The notes: generated from the sequence alone by a model not told the origin. DNA of 51,861 bases from CAZDWZ01 sp964509425 (GCA_964509425.1 CAZDWZ010000024.1:1-51861); one strand, 5' to 3'; counted from the stretch's first letter, positions 9,748 through 18,550 are shown. Numbers and translations are program-made.

Positions 9748-11901
9748 ATGAGTGAACTCTCGACTTCGCACCCAAATGAGGACGGAGCTATTCTAATTCT
9801 GCTCGTGCTCCTCTCCGTCTGTCTCATCACGTTCGCGGCAATCGTGATAGACCTCGGCTCCTACGGAAACGAACGGCAACAAGCACAGCATTATGCCGAC
9901 CTCTCTGCGCTTGCCGCGTTGGAGGCGCATTACGCCGCGAATGATGCGTCGCTAGTGGCGCCGCCTTTGGTGCTCGACCTTAAAGATCGGATTCAATCCG
10001 CCGTGAATCGCGCGAGCAGTGTCTCCCAAACGAACGTGCTCCTTTCTGCGCGGACAAAAAGTGCCAAATTATTTAATCCCGATTTGAACGCAACAGGCAC
10101 CGGAGCGGAACTCATCCCGGGGCGCTGGTGGGGCGCTCTCCCGCCAGACGGCACAGATCCCTGCGCAGGCACCTACCCGTGTTTCCGGAGGATCACCAAC
10201 ATCAATGCCGTTCCGGAGCCGCAAGTTACCGCATACCAAGTGCGAGGGAAGATCTTCGAGAAGTTCTCCACGAAGCTTGCGCGCTTCTTCTTCGGAATCG
10301 ATTCATTCCCGGTGAATGTGCTTGCCACTGCGTCGGTCGTGCCTCGTCGCGGATGTTTCATCATCGACATGTCGGCCTCCGTGACCCGAGACACGCATGT
10401 CCGTCGTGCCCCCCCATCGGAACCGCTCGTCAACCAGAATAAAACGCCGACGAAGGGCCGAGGCTCGGAGTTTGCTTACATGCTTTCTTCAGAAAATCCC
10501 GGAGAAAGTATCTTCCAAGACGATGCATGGGACACGATTGCGGATAGTCCGAATGACAAAAACCGGCCTACTGACGATGCCGAATGGGCGGCATTCTTTA
10601 ACTGGGCGGATGAAGACGGTCTGCAGATTGCAAACGTCACTCAGAATCAGTTCCGGCGGATGCATTTCGTTGATGACTACGTGAAGAAGTACGTCATGAT
10701 GGACGCCGACTACAACGACCTCAAAAACAATTACGACGCAAACAATGACGAGGTCCGTTATCCGTTCCCTCATCCGGACGTAACAGCGTTCGCACAATAT
10801 GAAATCGGCGTCACTCCAGCGCTCGATTACCGGCACAGCGTTCGTATCGACGCGTATCGAAAAGATGATGCCTCGACGTATCCGACCGGGAAAACCTACG
10901 AAGGGGCCGAGCCTCTGAAGGCGATTTTTAGCGGTCTCAATAACGCGATGACCTTCATGCAAGACCGTCAAGTGGCCGGCGACGAAGCCTGTCTCATCTT
11001 TGTCGATAGTAGGATCTGGTACACACGCTTTGTCACGATGACGGCGAACTTCGATTATTTGAAGAAGCTCACGGACTTCCGTATTCCGAGCGGTGGGCTT
11101 ACCAACGATGGCCCCGGAATGGCGAACTCGGCAAACATCGTGAATTCGTCGACGTCCGGCCTCGAGCTCATCGTTCGCCACGGTTTGCTTCCGCTCGGTC
11201 AAGGGGCTTCAAAAACGAACTTGTCGCTTGCCGTGACCGAAGCGATTGCGCAGCTCCAAAGTGGGAATGCGGCAAACTTCGCCAGCAACTTCATCACGGT
11301 CATTACCGATGGCTTGTCGAACTGCCGTCCCTGTCAGTCGGGAGATCCCTGCAATGATCAGGGCTTTGATTGCAATAATGACTATTCTCATTTCGCCTCC
11401 GCTATGACGGATTTGAAAAATCTGGCCAAAAACAAACTCCAAGGCCGGAATATATCGCTGCACTTTATCATGACGGGAGATGCCGTCGGCCCAAACACGG
11501 TTGACGTCGCTAAGGATGCTTCGGGGACTTGTATGACGGATGAGGAGCTGCGGCTCGCGAATCTCCCATACGTAAAGGGTGGCTGGGATAACACTTTCTT
11601 CCCCAATATCAGCGCCGCCTTTCAGGGCATGAGCGCTGATCACCCGTTTTATGAGGCGAATGTCGCTCCTTATGAGATTGCCGTGGGCACACAAGGCTTG
11701 ATGGGCCAGATACGACCGACACCGGCTTCACCTTGTTCTCCGCATCAGTGTACCGGCGATCGGAACGCGAATCCAAATACTTGGAATCGAATCACCAAGG
11801 ATCCGGAGTGCCGCACGTCATCACAGCAGATGACCGCATTCATGGAGAAGATCATCGGGGATAATCCGTTCACTCTCGTGGACGTAAAATCCTCGACGTA
11901 G
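9748..11901 (+). CDS. TadG-like pseudopilin with von Willebrand factor A domain
   Basis: This is a 717-residue member of the TadG/TadE-like family. The N-terminus reads DGAILILLVLLSVCLITFAA, one membrane anchor, followed by IDLGSYGNERQQAQHYADLSALAALEA, the classical Tad-G block for the helix after the membrane. A von Willebrand A-type domain begins near residue 200. Its metal-ion-dependent adhesion site DMSAS (D207, S209, S211) is complete, and FITVITDGLSN further on provides the later acidic residue. A cysteine-rich insert (NCRPCQSGDPCNDQGFDC) lies near residue 530-545. It starts 20 bases after the cysteine-rich TadE-like gene, so the two are probably cotranscribed. Proteins of this type are thought to cap Tad pili and mediate surface attachment. 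The length is at the upper end for the family. Confidence 0.87.
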   Translation: MSELSTSHPNEDGAILILLVLLSVCLITFAAIVIDLGSYGNERQQAQHYADLSALAALEAHYAANDASLVAPPLVLDLKDRIQSAVNRASSVSQTNVLLSARTKSAKLFNPDLNATGTGAELIPGRWWGALPPDGTDPCAGTYPCFRRITNINAVPEPQVTAYQVRGKIFEKFSTKLARFFFGIDSFPVNVLATASVVPRRGCFIIDMSASVTRDTHVRRAPPSEPLVNQNKTPTKGRGSEFAYMLSSENPGESIFQDDAWDTIADSPNDKNRPTDDAEWAAFFNWADEDGLQIANVTQNQFRRMHFVDDYVKKYVMMDADYNDLKNNYDANNDEVRYPFPHPDVTAFAQYEIGVTPALDYRHSVRIDAYRKDDASTYPTGKTYEGAEPLKAIFSGLNNAMTFMQDRQVAGDEACLIFVDSRIWYTRFVTMTANFDYLKKLTDFRIPSGGLTNDGPGMANSANIVNSSTSGLELIVRHGLLPLGQGASKTNLSLAVTEAIAQLQSGNAANFASNFITVITDGLSNCRPCQSGDPCNDQGFDCNNDYSHFASAMTDLKNLAKNKLQGRNISLHFIMTGDAVGPNTVDVAKDASGTCMTDEELRLANLPYVKGGWDNTFFPNISAAFQGMSADHPFYEANVAPYEIAVGTQGLMGQIRPTPASPCSPHQCTGDRNANPNTWNRITKDPECRTSSQQMTAFMEKIIGDNPFTLVDVKSST

Positions 11902-12047
11902 GAAACGGCACGACGCCGAGAAGCGACGCGGCGCAGGCACCTCAGGGTCCACCACTACTTTCTCACGCTCCAGGATCACTCACGTATCGTCCTTTCGGAG
12001 GAGCACGAGTAGACGTACTGGCATGGCGTAACGTCGCGGATGTGACG

Positions 12048-13241
12048 CTATTCGGTTTCTGGGGTCAAGCAAGGGAAGTAGAGATACACGCTCGTGCCTT
12101 GTTCAAGCAGCGACTCCACTTGAACCCAGCCTCGATGCACCTGCATAATTCCGAAAACAACACTGAGGCCTAAGCCTGGATTCACCGGAATACCGGAGGC
12201 ATTGAAGCAAGGTTCAAAGATACGATCGAGCTTCTCCGGGCTGATTCCCTTCCCTGTATCGTCGATTCGAATCTCCGCGTACCAGCCAGGCTCGGCATCG
12301 CTGTTGAAGCGCTCAGGAAAGTCTTCGTAAACCCTGGTCGTCGTGATGGTGATCTCACCTTCCTTCTCCATTGCCTGAGCAGCATTTAGCAGAACATTCA
12401 TAATTGCTTCACGGGCAAGCGAGCGATCGGTTTGGCAGATGGCGTCGGCTTCTCCACTCTTCTCAATAAATTTGAAGCCGGGAGGGACGAGTCCTTTGAT
12501 CTCGGAAATCGCGTCCCTGATGAGGACTTCAGCTGGTAGCTCTTCGAGGGCGAGGTCTTTATCGGCTGCACAACGAAGGAGCCGTTCGATGACTTGCATG
12601 GCGCGATCCTGATGAATGAGCGCACCCTGGAGCGAATTTCGGTGTTTTCCCTCCAGCGATTTGTCAGACGAGATTTGCTCCAAGACCGTTTGTATCTGAA
12701 GGAGCCTCTCCTCGAGCTGTTGGCCGATATTTCCCGCCACTCTGAGCAGGGCTGATGTCTGCTCAGCTTTCATGAATTGCCGTTCGAGCAGAACCGCCTT
12801 TTCGATGGTCTGCGGATCTCGCAGCTCCTGCACACTGGCTTGTAGTGCCCCCGTGATGCGTTTCTGCTCACGATGTCGGTAAAGGCCGGTCTCGATCGCC
12901 ACTCGAAGCGCGGCTTCATCAAAGGGCTTCAAAAGGTAGGAAAGCGGTTGAGTCGCCTTCGCCTCCTCGACAGTTGCGGCGTCGGCATACGCGGTGAGGA
13001 ATATCGAAGGAATAGACATCTCATCGGCCAGCACGCCCGCTACGGCGACACCGTTCATGCTTCCTTCAAGCTGGATGTCCATGAGCGCGAGATCAGGCGA
13101 AGTTTCCTTGGCCAGCTTGATTGCTTGTTCAGCGTTCCCAGCGATGCCGACAACGCTGTAGCCGTTTCGCTTTAAAGCAAGCTCGAGATCGCGAGCAATC
13201 AGACGCTCATCTTCACATATTAAGATGTTGGCTGTTTCCAT
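12048..13241 (-). CDS. REC-HATPase hybrid with degenerate phosphoacceptor helix (copy 1)
   Basis: This is a 397-residue cytosolic protein. Residues 5-125 are a receiver domain with D10/D11, phospho-acceptor D55 (LMDIQLEG) and K105 (YLLKPF). Residues 160-225 resemble the dimerisation helices of NtrB-type kinases. The segment that normally reads AGxIAHDFNN is AGNIGQQLEE here, so the phosphoacceptor histidine is replaced by Q174. Residues 270-393 are a complete ATPase domain: N box LLNAAQA, DDTGKGIS, and GLGLSVV. Translation starts at the ATG at 13241, behind GGAGAGGT, inside the kinase gene upstream (29-base overlap). The frame continues to 13328 but without a ribosome site. The partner kinase is presumably the gene it overlaps. 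The protein may bind ATP and signal allosterically rather than by autophosphorylation. A paralogous pair lies at 18730-22546. Confidence 0.9.
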   Translation of the reverse strand: METANILICEDERLIARDLELALKRNGYSVVGIAGNAEQAIKLAKETSPDLALMDIQLEGSMNGVAVAGVLADEMSIPSIFLTAYADAATVEEAKATQPLSYLLKPFDEAALRVAIETGLYRHREQKRITGALQASVQELRDPQTIEKAVLLERQFMKAEQTSALLRVAGNIGQQLEERLLQIQTVLEQISSDKSLEGKHRNSLQGALIHQDRAMQVIERLLRCAADKDLALEELPAEVLIRDAISEIKGLVPPGFKFIEKSGEADAICQTDRSLAREAIMNVLLNAAQAMEKEGEITITTTRVYEDFPERFNSDAEPGWYAEIRIDDTGKGISPEKLDRIFEPCFNASGIPVNPGLGLSVVFGIMQVHRGWVQVESLLEQGTSVYLYFPCLTPETE

Positions 13242-15579
13242 TGCTACCTCTCCTTCTTTCCTGGGCATCATGCCGGAGGAAACGCAGCGTAAAGCTCGTT
13301 CCCTGAACATTTTCGATCTCCAGAACACCTTCGAGCTGCTCCGTCAGTGTTCTGACGATCTCCATTCCTAAAGATGTTGGACGATCGATATCGAAATCCG
13401 CTGGAAGTCCCTGTCCGTTGTCTGTCACTTGGAGCACAATCGATTCTTCATCTCCGCCAGAGAGTCGTATCCGCACCCGTCCCTCAACACCTGGCTTAAA
13501 CGCGTGCTTCAGACAGTTCGAGACCACTTCGTTCAAGATTAATCCGCAGGGGATCGCCTGATCGATTCCGAGATGCACAGATTCGAGATCGAGATCGAGC
13601 GCGACTCTGCTGTCGACGACGTAGGAGTGAAACAAACTTCGGGAAAGTTCTTTGATGTATTCAGAAAAGTCGATGTCGACAAATCCCTCGGAGCGATACA
13701 GCCGCTCGTGGATCAGCGCCATAGAACGCACTCGGTCGTCACTCTGCTTGAACAGCCGACGCGTATCTTCATTCGGAAGATACGCGCTCTGCAGCTTGAG
13801 AAGACTCGATATGACCTGCATGTTATTTTTCACGCGGTGGTGAATTTCCTTCAATAACAAGTCCTTTTCCCGCAGCGCCTTCCGAATGAACTCATCGGCG
13901 GTTTTACGATGCGAGATGTCGACGATGGCACTCAACGTAAACGTTTCGTGGTTCACGGTAATCGGATTGAACCCAATCTCAATCGGGACTTCCGAGCCGT
14001 CTTTCCTCCTTCCGTAAAGATCTCGCTCGGCACCAATTGAGCCTCGCCCGTCCTGCTTCTCGGCGAAAAGCGCTCGAAATTGCGGACCCTGGCCGATCTG
14101 CGGCGTTCGAAGCCTTTCTGGAACGAGCATCTCGATGCTTTTCCCGAGCATCTCGTCCCGACCATAGCCGAACACCCGCTCCGCTTCGGCGTTAACCAGC
14201 GTGATGATGCCTTGAGAATCTATCATTACCATCGCGCTGGGTGATGATTCTACGGCCAGCCGAAATCTTTCTTCCGCTTGTTGAAGCTCAACAAGCCGAT
14301 TCCCAAGCTGTTCGTTTAATAAACGGAGCTCTTCTGTTCTCTCGGTTACACGCCGTTCCAGCTCCAAGTGCGCGATTTCCAAGCGTTCACTGGCCTCCCG
14401 CTGCTCGGTGATGTCCTGTGAGATTCCGAGGAGGAACTCCGGTTCCCCGTGCTCATCCGTGAGGGCAATTTTTTTTGTATGAAGGTATCTCCGCCCGAGA
14501 GTCTTGGTGTCGATGGGCTCGACGGCAATATCAATGTGTCCCGCTTTCGATAGAACCTCCCGATCCTTTGCCGTGAAAAAATCGGCTTGTTCGCTCGGAA
14601 AGAAATCGTAATCGTTCTTCCCGATGAGCTCCTTTCGATCGAGCCCAAGCAGCTTTTCTCCGGCCGAATTAAATCGGGTGAATCGAAGGTCTTTGACCTC
14701 CTTGATAAAAATCATGTCCGGAATATGCTCGATTACGGAATCAAGAAAGGTGTTTGCCTTCCTGATTTCTTGTTCCACGCGCTTGATGTGAGTGATGTCG
14801 GTCGAGACACAGCCGACGGCATAGATTTCGGAGTTTTCATCGCGAATCGGAAATTTTACCGAGACATAGGTATGAGGACCCTTCTCGTGAGGGAGGATTT
14901 CTTCCACCTGTATTACCGTGCCGCCGTCGAACACTGCTCGATCGTTTGCTGCAAGCCCATCGGCGACATTCTGTGGAAAGAGATCGGCGTCCGATTTACC
15001 TCGGATGTCTCCGTGATTACGGCCGAAGAGGCTTTCGAATGCGTGATTCGTAAGCAGATACTTTCCTTCTCTGGTTTTCACGACAATGATCGACGATGTG
15101 TTGTCGATGATCGTCTGAAGGAAATCTCGGTTGTCCTTCAACTTCTCATGCAGCCATTCATGGAGCTGCATTTCTTTTAGCCGCGTCTGCGTGCGCAGAA
15201 ACTCAGAGGGGTCAGGGAGTGCAATCGCCCTCGGCAACACCCGCCAGATGGTCGCCAAGATGAAGAGCGAAAGAATGCCGGTGAATAATTGGAGTGTGTC
15301 TCGAATAAAAGCCAAGCCATTCGTGTTCGGAAAAAGTTCCGCGACATGAACGACTCCAGCCAAAACGAGAAACAGAACCAGAGGTGCATAGATCCACTTT
15401 GCACCCCGCCAGTTCTTTTGGCGGAGGAAATAGACGATGGCGAGGATCGATGAGAGATAGAAAAAAGCGAGAAGGAGATGGGCCGTGACATGAAGGCCGA
15501 AGTAGGCCGGTGCCCAGCCGGCGGCACAATCCGATGCGGCGGAAATGGATGCGCAGTTAACTCCCGCTGGCTCGCTCAT
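13213..15579 (-). CDS. HisKA_2 histidine kinase with ethylene-receptor-like membrane domain and three PAS domains
   Basis: This is a 788-residue membrane kinase. Residues 28-120 form three membrane helices that align without gaps to the sensor of plant ethylene receptors (for example YFLRQ against YFVKK, and FLVLAGVVH against FIVLCGATH). The copper ligand Cys65 of ETR1 corresponds to A74 and Asp25 to H34, while His69 is kept as H78. PAS domains follow at about 150-265, 275-392 and 435-555. The HisKA_2 block LLLKEIHHRVKNN gives phosphoacceptor H580 or H581, and the ATPase domain spans about 670-770 (NEVVSNCLKHAF, DNGQGLP). GGAG precedes the ATG at 15579. The last 29 bases overlap the REC-HATPase gene, indicating translational coupling. 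The input signal is unknown; a small hydrophobic ligand, or loss of metal sensing, are both possible. Confidence 0.92.
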   Translation of the reverse strand: MSEPAGVNCASISAASDCAAGWAPAYFGLHVTAHLLLAFFYLSSILAIVYFLRQKNWRGAKWIYAPLVLFLVLAGVVHVAELFPNTNGLAFIRDTLQLFTGILSLFILATIWRVLPRAIALPDPSEFLRTQTRLKEMQLHEWLHEKLKDNRDFLQTIIDNTSSIIVVKTREGKYLLTNHAFESLFGRNHGDIRGKSDADLFPQNVADGLAANDRAVFDGGTVIQVEEILPHEKGPHTYVSVKFPIRDENSEIYAVGCVSTDITHIKRVEQEIRKANTFLDSVIEHIPDMIFIKEVKDLRFTRFNSAGEKLLGLDRKELIGKNDYDFFPSEQADFFTAKDREVLSKAGHIDIAVEPIDTKTLGRRYLHTKKIALTDEHGEPEFLLGISQDITEQREASERLEIAHLELERRVTERTEELRLLNEQLGNRLVELQQAEERFRLAVESSPSAMVMIDSQGIITLVNAEAERVFGYGRDEMLGKSIEMLVPERLRTPQIGQGPQFRALFAEKQDGRGSIGAERDLYGRRKDGSEVPIEIGFNPITVNHETFTLSAIVDISHRKTADEFIRKALREKDLLLKEIHHRVKNNMQVISSLLKLQSAYLPNEDTRRLFKQSDDRVRSMALIHERLYRSEGFVDIDFSEYIKELSRSLFHSYVVDSRVALDLDLESVHLGIDQAIPCGLILNEVVSNCLKHAFKPGVEGRVRIRLSGGDEESIVLQVTDNGQGLPADFDIDRPTSLGMEIVRTLTEQLEGVLEIENVQGTSFTLRFLRHDAQERRRGSNGNSQHLNM

Positions 15580-15582
15580 CTG

Positions 15583-15750
15583 TCACTCCGAAAGGGCAAA
15601 TTCCAGGACTGTCTGAGGGTCCTGTCCAAGAAGTGGAGCTCCAGAGACAATCGCTCGAACAGCATCATGCGGCAGCGCCGCAATATTAATCTCGGCGATT
15701 TCGGCCGATTCATTGACTGGCCGCTGTTTTATTTCCAACAGCACCACCAT
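15583..15750 (-). CDS. Possible small protein upstream of the kinase
   Basis: This is a 55-codon frame whose stop lies three bases before the kinase start, an arrangement typical of genes in one operon. From the ATG at 15750 it reads MVVLLEIKQRPVNESAEIAE and continues into INIAALPHDAVRAIVSG; the open frame could extend to 15795. There is no clear ribosome site and no recognised domain. The protein is acidic and could be a single alpha/beta unit. It might be a real small regulator, or only a leader peptide that improves translation of the kinase. I consider it unproven. Confidence 0.35.
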   Translation of the reverse strand: MVVLLEIKQRPVNESAEIAEINIAALPHDAVRAIVSGAPLLGQDPQTVLEFALSE

Positions 15751-15834
15751 CCAACTACGATACCATAAGGCAGCCGACCGACTGAGCGGGTTCACGTAAA
15801 ATCTTGACGCGACCGAGTAACAACTTGATCGATA

Positions 15835-16992
15835 TCAAACTATATCTTCTTTCGCCTCTTTCGGAATTGCTCTGGCCAAATCGTTCAGCGCCTGAACGTT
15901 GCTGATTTCGATGCGATTTCGCTGACCGAGGCGCACCGTTCCAGCGCGTTCCATGGATTTAAGGACACGAACAACCGTTTCCACGGTGGTTCCAGTGAGA
16001 CTGGCAAGCTCTTGCCGCGAGAAATCCACCGAAAAGGAATCAGGGTTTGCCGCCGGCTTTCCGAACCGCGGCAGCAGAGCGCGAAGCGTCAAGGTCACTC
16101 GCGTGAAAACATCATCATACGCAATCGCCCGAGCGAGAGACTGTGCGGCCCGTAAGCGTTCTGAGATGTACTCCGTGAATCGGAGTGCAAGCTGTGAATG
16201 AGATTCTAATAAAAGCAGAAAAGTCTTTTTCGGTATGATCAGTAACGTTGTCTCTCTCGTCGCGCGGGCCTGAAGTGGTTCGTGCCGCCGCTCCATTGCC
16301 GAGATCAAACCGAAAAGGTCTCCGGGAGGAACGATTTCACAGATCAACTCCTTTCCTTCGCTCGAAGGCTCGACCATCGCGATCCTTCCCGATTGAACGA
16401 TGAACGCAGGGAGTCCTCCCTCGTCGCGATCTGCAACGAGCAACTCACCCGGTTTCAATACGACCGTTGAGCAGACGTCCGCAAAACGCGAAAGTTCGAA
16501 ACGATCGATGCTCGCAAAAAAGTCCTGTTGATTGAGGAATTCGGTCTTATCAAGCTCGACCGGCTTCGTGCGCTCTTCGATCTGCGCGGGTCCCGGGCGA
16601 AGCTCGTCGCGCTCAACGCTTTGACAGCGATAGAGCACCATTTGTAACGCCGCGTAAAGTTGCGCATCGTCAAACGGCTTGATCAAATATCCGTCGGGCT
16701 CGACAATTCGCGCACGATTAACGGTTTGCTGATCAGCATGCGCCGTAAGAAATAAAACTGGGATTCCCGTGGTATCGCGTATCCGGGCGGCCGCCTCAAT
16801 ACCGTCGAGCGGCCCACGGAGCATGATGTCCATGACCACGACATCCGGTCTTCGCTCTTGGGTCAGTTGAATCGCTGCTTCAGCCGTAGCGCAAGGACCT
16901 TCAACGGAGAATCCGTGGCGTTCTAGGCTGCGGCAAATATCCAACGCGACGAGATTCTCGTCCTCCGCTACAAGTATCCGCAGTTTCCCCAT
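15835..16992 (-). CDS. REC-CRP/FNR fusion transcription regulator
   Basis: This 385-residue protein joins an N-terminal receiver domain to a CRP/FNR-type regulator. Receiver features are E10/D11, D55 in VVMDIMLRG, and K105 in YLIKPFDD. A cyclic-nucleotide-binding-like beta barrel covers about residues 150-265 (LKPGELLVADRDEGG, then PPGDLFGLISAMERR). A winged helix-turn-helix follows at about 315-375, with FSRQELASLTGTTVETVVRVL as its recognition unit. The ATG at 16992 follows an AGGGGG site, and a longer frame to 17058 is rejected. TGTGCACA, an 8-base palindrome at 17017-17024, sits just upstream and could be an autoregulatory site. Its receiver resembles those of the two REC-HATPase proteins, so it may share their HisKA_2 kinases. 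It would then be the DNA-binding output of the island. Confidence 0.9.
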   Translation of the reverse strand: MGKLRILVAEDENLVALDICRSLERHGFSVEGPCATAEAAIQLTQERRPDVVVMDIMLRGPLDGIEAAARIRDTTGIPVLFLTAHADQQTVNRARIVEPDGYLIKPFDDAQLYAALQMVLYRCQSVERDELRPGPAQIEERTKPVELDKTEFLNQQDFFASIDRFELSRFADVCSTVVLKPGELLVADRDEGGLPAFIVQSGRIAMVEPSSEGKELICEIVPPGDLFGLISAMERRHEPLQARATRETTLLIIPKKTFLLLLESHSQLALRFTEYISERLRAAQSLARAIAYDDVFTRVTLTLRALLPRFGKPAANPDSFSVDFSRQELASLTGTTVETVVRVLKSMERAGTVRLGQRNRIEISNVQALNDLARAIPKEAKEDIV

Positions 16993-17347
16993 GGCGCCCC
17001 CTAAGACTCTCCCTATTGTGCACACAGGTAAGGCGACCGAGTCCAGAGGCAGAAACAATGAAAGCCGAGAAATCCGGGCTCCCTACCCACACGCGAATAA
17101 CTAAGGTCATGTTTTGAGACAGATAACGCTACTCCCCTATACACAATACGCTCCGGAAGCAAGCGATTGTGCCCAAGAATTGCGCTCGCGGTAGCACACA
17201 TTACGTGCGCATCACGACGTCGAATTAAAAGCGAACAGGAAGGTCCTGAGCGACTGAAATGTTAATTGATCAATCCAAATTCACGTCGAATTCTAGCAAA
17301 CTTGGACGAAGCCACGAGAATGATGAGAGAACGGTTAGGCTCTCTTC
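16993..17347. other. Intergenic region without a gene
   Basis: These 355 bases lie between the binding-protein gene and the REC-CRP gene, both leftward. The region must carry the REC-CRP promoter. It contains TGTGCACA at 17017-17024 and an AT-rich patch around TTAATTGATCAATCC near 17262-17276, either of which could be a regulator site. I find no RNA gene, terminator with a T run, or credible short gene. Confidence 0.4.
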
Positions 17348-18475
17348 CTAGAATTTTCCAGTCAGCTGTTTGATGCGATTTCCTTGCACCATCTTCATGA
17401 CAACCGGAAAAACATAGGCCTTACCAACCCCTTCGCGCTCAACGTAGGAATAAGAACCCACGACTCCCGTTTGCTCCGGGTGGAGGGCAAACGCCTTGAG
17501 AAGCTCCTCCGCTGACGGATTCCGGGAGATTGCTCGGGAGACACTGCCCGTGAGTACGGCAAAATCATACGCCTTCGCAGCGAACATGATCTGGCTATCC
17601 GATCCGTATCGCTTATTGAAGCGGTTGCGGAATTTTTCGCTGATCGACACCTGTGCGAAAACTGCGCCATCCATCATCCCTTCTGCGCGCTCGACGACCG
17701 CACTATTCTCAAAGCTATCGCTCCCGAACGTGGGGGCGAAGTAACGGAACTCTCGAAGCTGCTTGTAGAAGTACGGCAGCTGCGCCGGACTGAGAAACAC
17801 ACCAATGGCATCGTAGCCGCCAGACCGGATCTTGATAATCGTGGAGCGAAAATCCTCTTCCTCAAAGTTAAACACACCGGTTACGTCGAGGGTTTGGCTG
17901 GGTTTTAGCCGCCGCCTCAGGTCGACGATTAAGCGATTCGTCGCCGGCTGATTATTCTGAACCACCGCAAGCTTGCGATACCCCTTCACCGTGAGAAACC
18001 CGCTCAGCGTTTCAGCCACCTGCTCTTCGGCAATATGCGATCGGATGACAAAGTGTTTGCCTGCACCGGCATCTTCTGCCGAGGTGGCGACGAAAAGAGG
18101 TACTTGATCGGCTTCCGCCAAGGGAGCAACTGTGTTCGATGCCGGATCGCCGATAGCGTAAACAACGTTCGCTCCGTGCGTCTCGCGGAGCTTCTTGTAT
18201 GCCGCTTCCGCTCCACCATTTGCGGCAGCAGAATCTGCAAAGACAAAGCGTACATCCTCGAGCAACGAAGGATGCTCGGCCGCAGCAAGCTCGGTTCCCC
18301 TTCGCGTCGCTTCAGAAATTTCTGCGATGTCACCCAACGACGGAAGAATAATTCCCACGGTAAACTCTTCCGCCAAACGACTTTCGCTGTTCCTATTCGT
18401 CTCGGGGAAAGCAATTACGACAGCAGGAGGAGAAATCAGACACGTAATGAAGAGTCGAAGAAGAAATTTCCGCAT
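17348..18475 (-). CDS. Periplasmic ligand-binding protein (Peripla_BP_6) next to kinase genes
   Basis: This is a 375-residue exported binding protein. The ATG at 18475 begins MRKFLLRLFITCLISPPAVV, a good signal peptide cleaved around AFPET; a GTG four codons upstream is the alternative. The mature sequence starts FTVGIILPSLGDIAEIS and shows the two-lobe Peripla_BP_6 pattern, for example YAIGDPASNTVAPLAEADQV and YRKLAVVQNNQ. Sequence identity to the LivJ-like protein at 1369 looks low, so it is not a recent copy. No permease gene accompanies it. It is divergent from the dCache-type kinase at 18730 across 254 bases, and the REC-CRP gene lies downstream. It may therefore be a soluble ligand sensor that contacts the periplasmic domain of that kinase, but this is inference. 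Confidence 0.87.
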   Translation of the reverse strand: MRKFLLRLFITCLISPPAVVIAFPETNRNSESRLAEEFTVGIILPSLGDIAEISEATRRGTELAAAEHPSLLEDVRFVFADSAAANGGAEAAYKKLRETHGANVVYAIGDPASNTVAPLAEADQVPLFVATSAEDAGAGKHFVIRSHIAEEQVAETLSGFLTVKGYRKLAVVQNNQPATNRLIVDLRRRLKPSQTLDVTGVFNFEEEDFRSTIIKIRSGGYDAIGVFLSPAQLPYFYKQLREFRYFAPTFGSDSFENSAVVERAEGMMDGAVFAQVSISEKFRNRFNKRYGSDSQIMFAAKAYDFAVLTGSVSRAISRNPSAEELLKAFALHPEQTGVVGSYSYVEREGVGKAYVFPVVMKMVQGNRIKQLTGKF

Positions 18476-18532
18476 ACCGCACCCCACATATCAAAAGAGA
18501 AGGAGCCCCGCTTCTCCCAAGCTGGATATTTA

Positions 18533-18550
18533 TTGATTGTCCTAAATCAA
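18533..18550. promoter_or_regulatory. Inverted repeat TTGATT-N6-AATCAA between divergent genes
   Basis: A perfect 6+6 inverted repeat with a 6-base spacer lies in the region shared by the binding-protein gene (leftward) and the kinase gene (rightward). The half-site resembles CRP/FNR-family half-sites, but the spacing is two bases longer than the FNR consensus. It would suit a dimeric regulator such as the nearby REC-CRP protein. This is seen in sequence only, without functional evidence. Confidence 0.35.

Noticed and set aside
10489..11202. A 237-codon frame opposite the TadG-like gene
   Set aside because: It lies wholly within the VWA-domain gene in antisense, lacks a ribosome site and has no recognisable motif.
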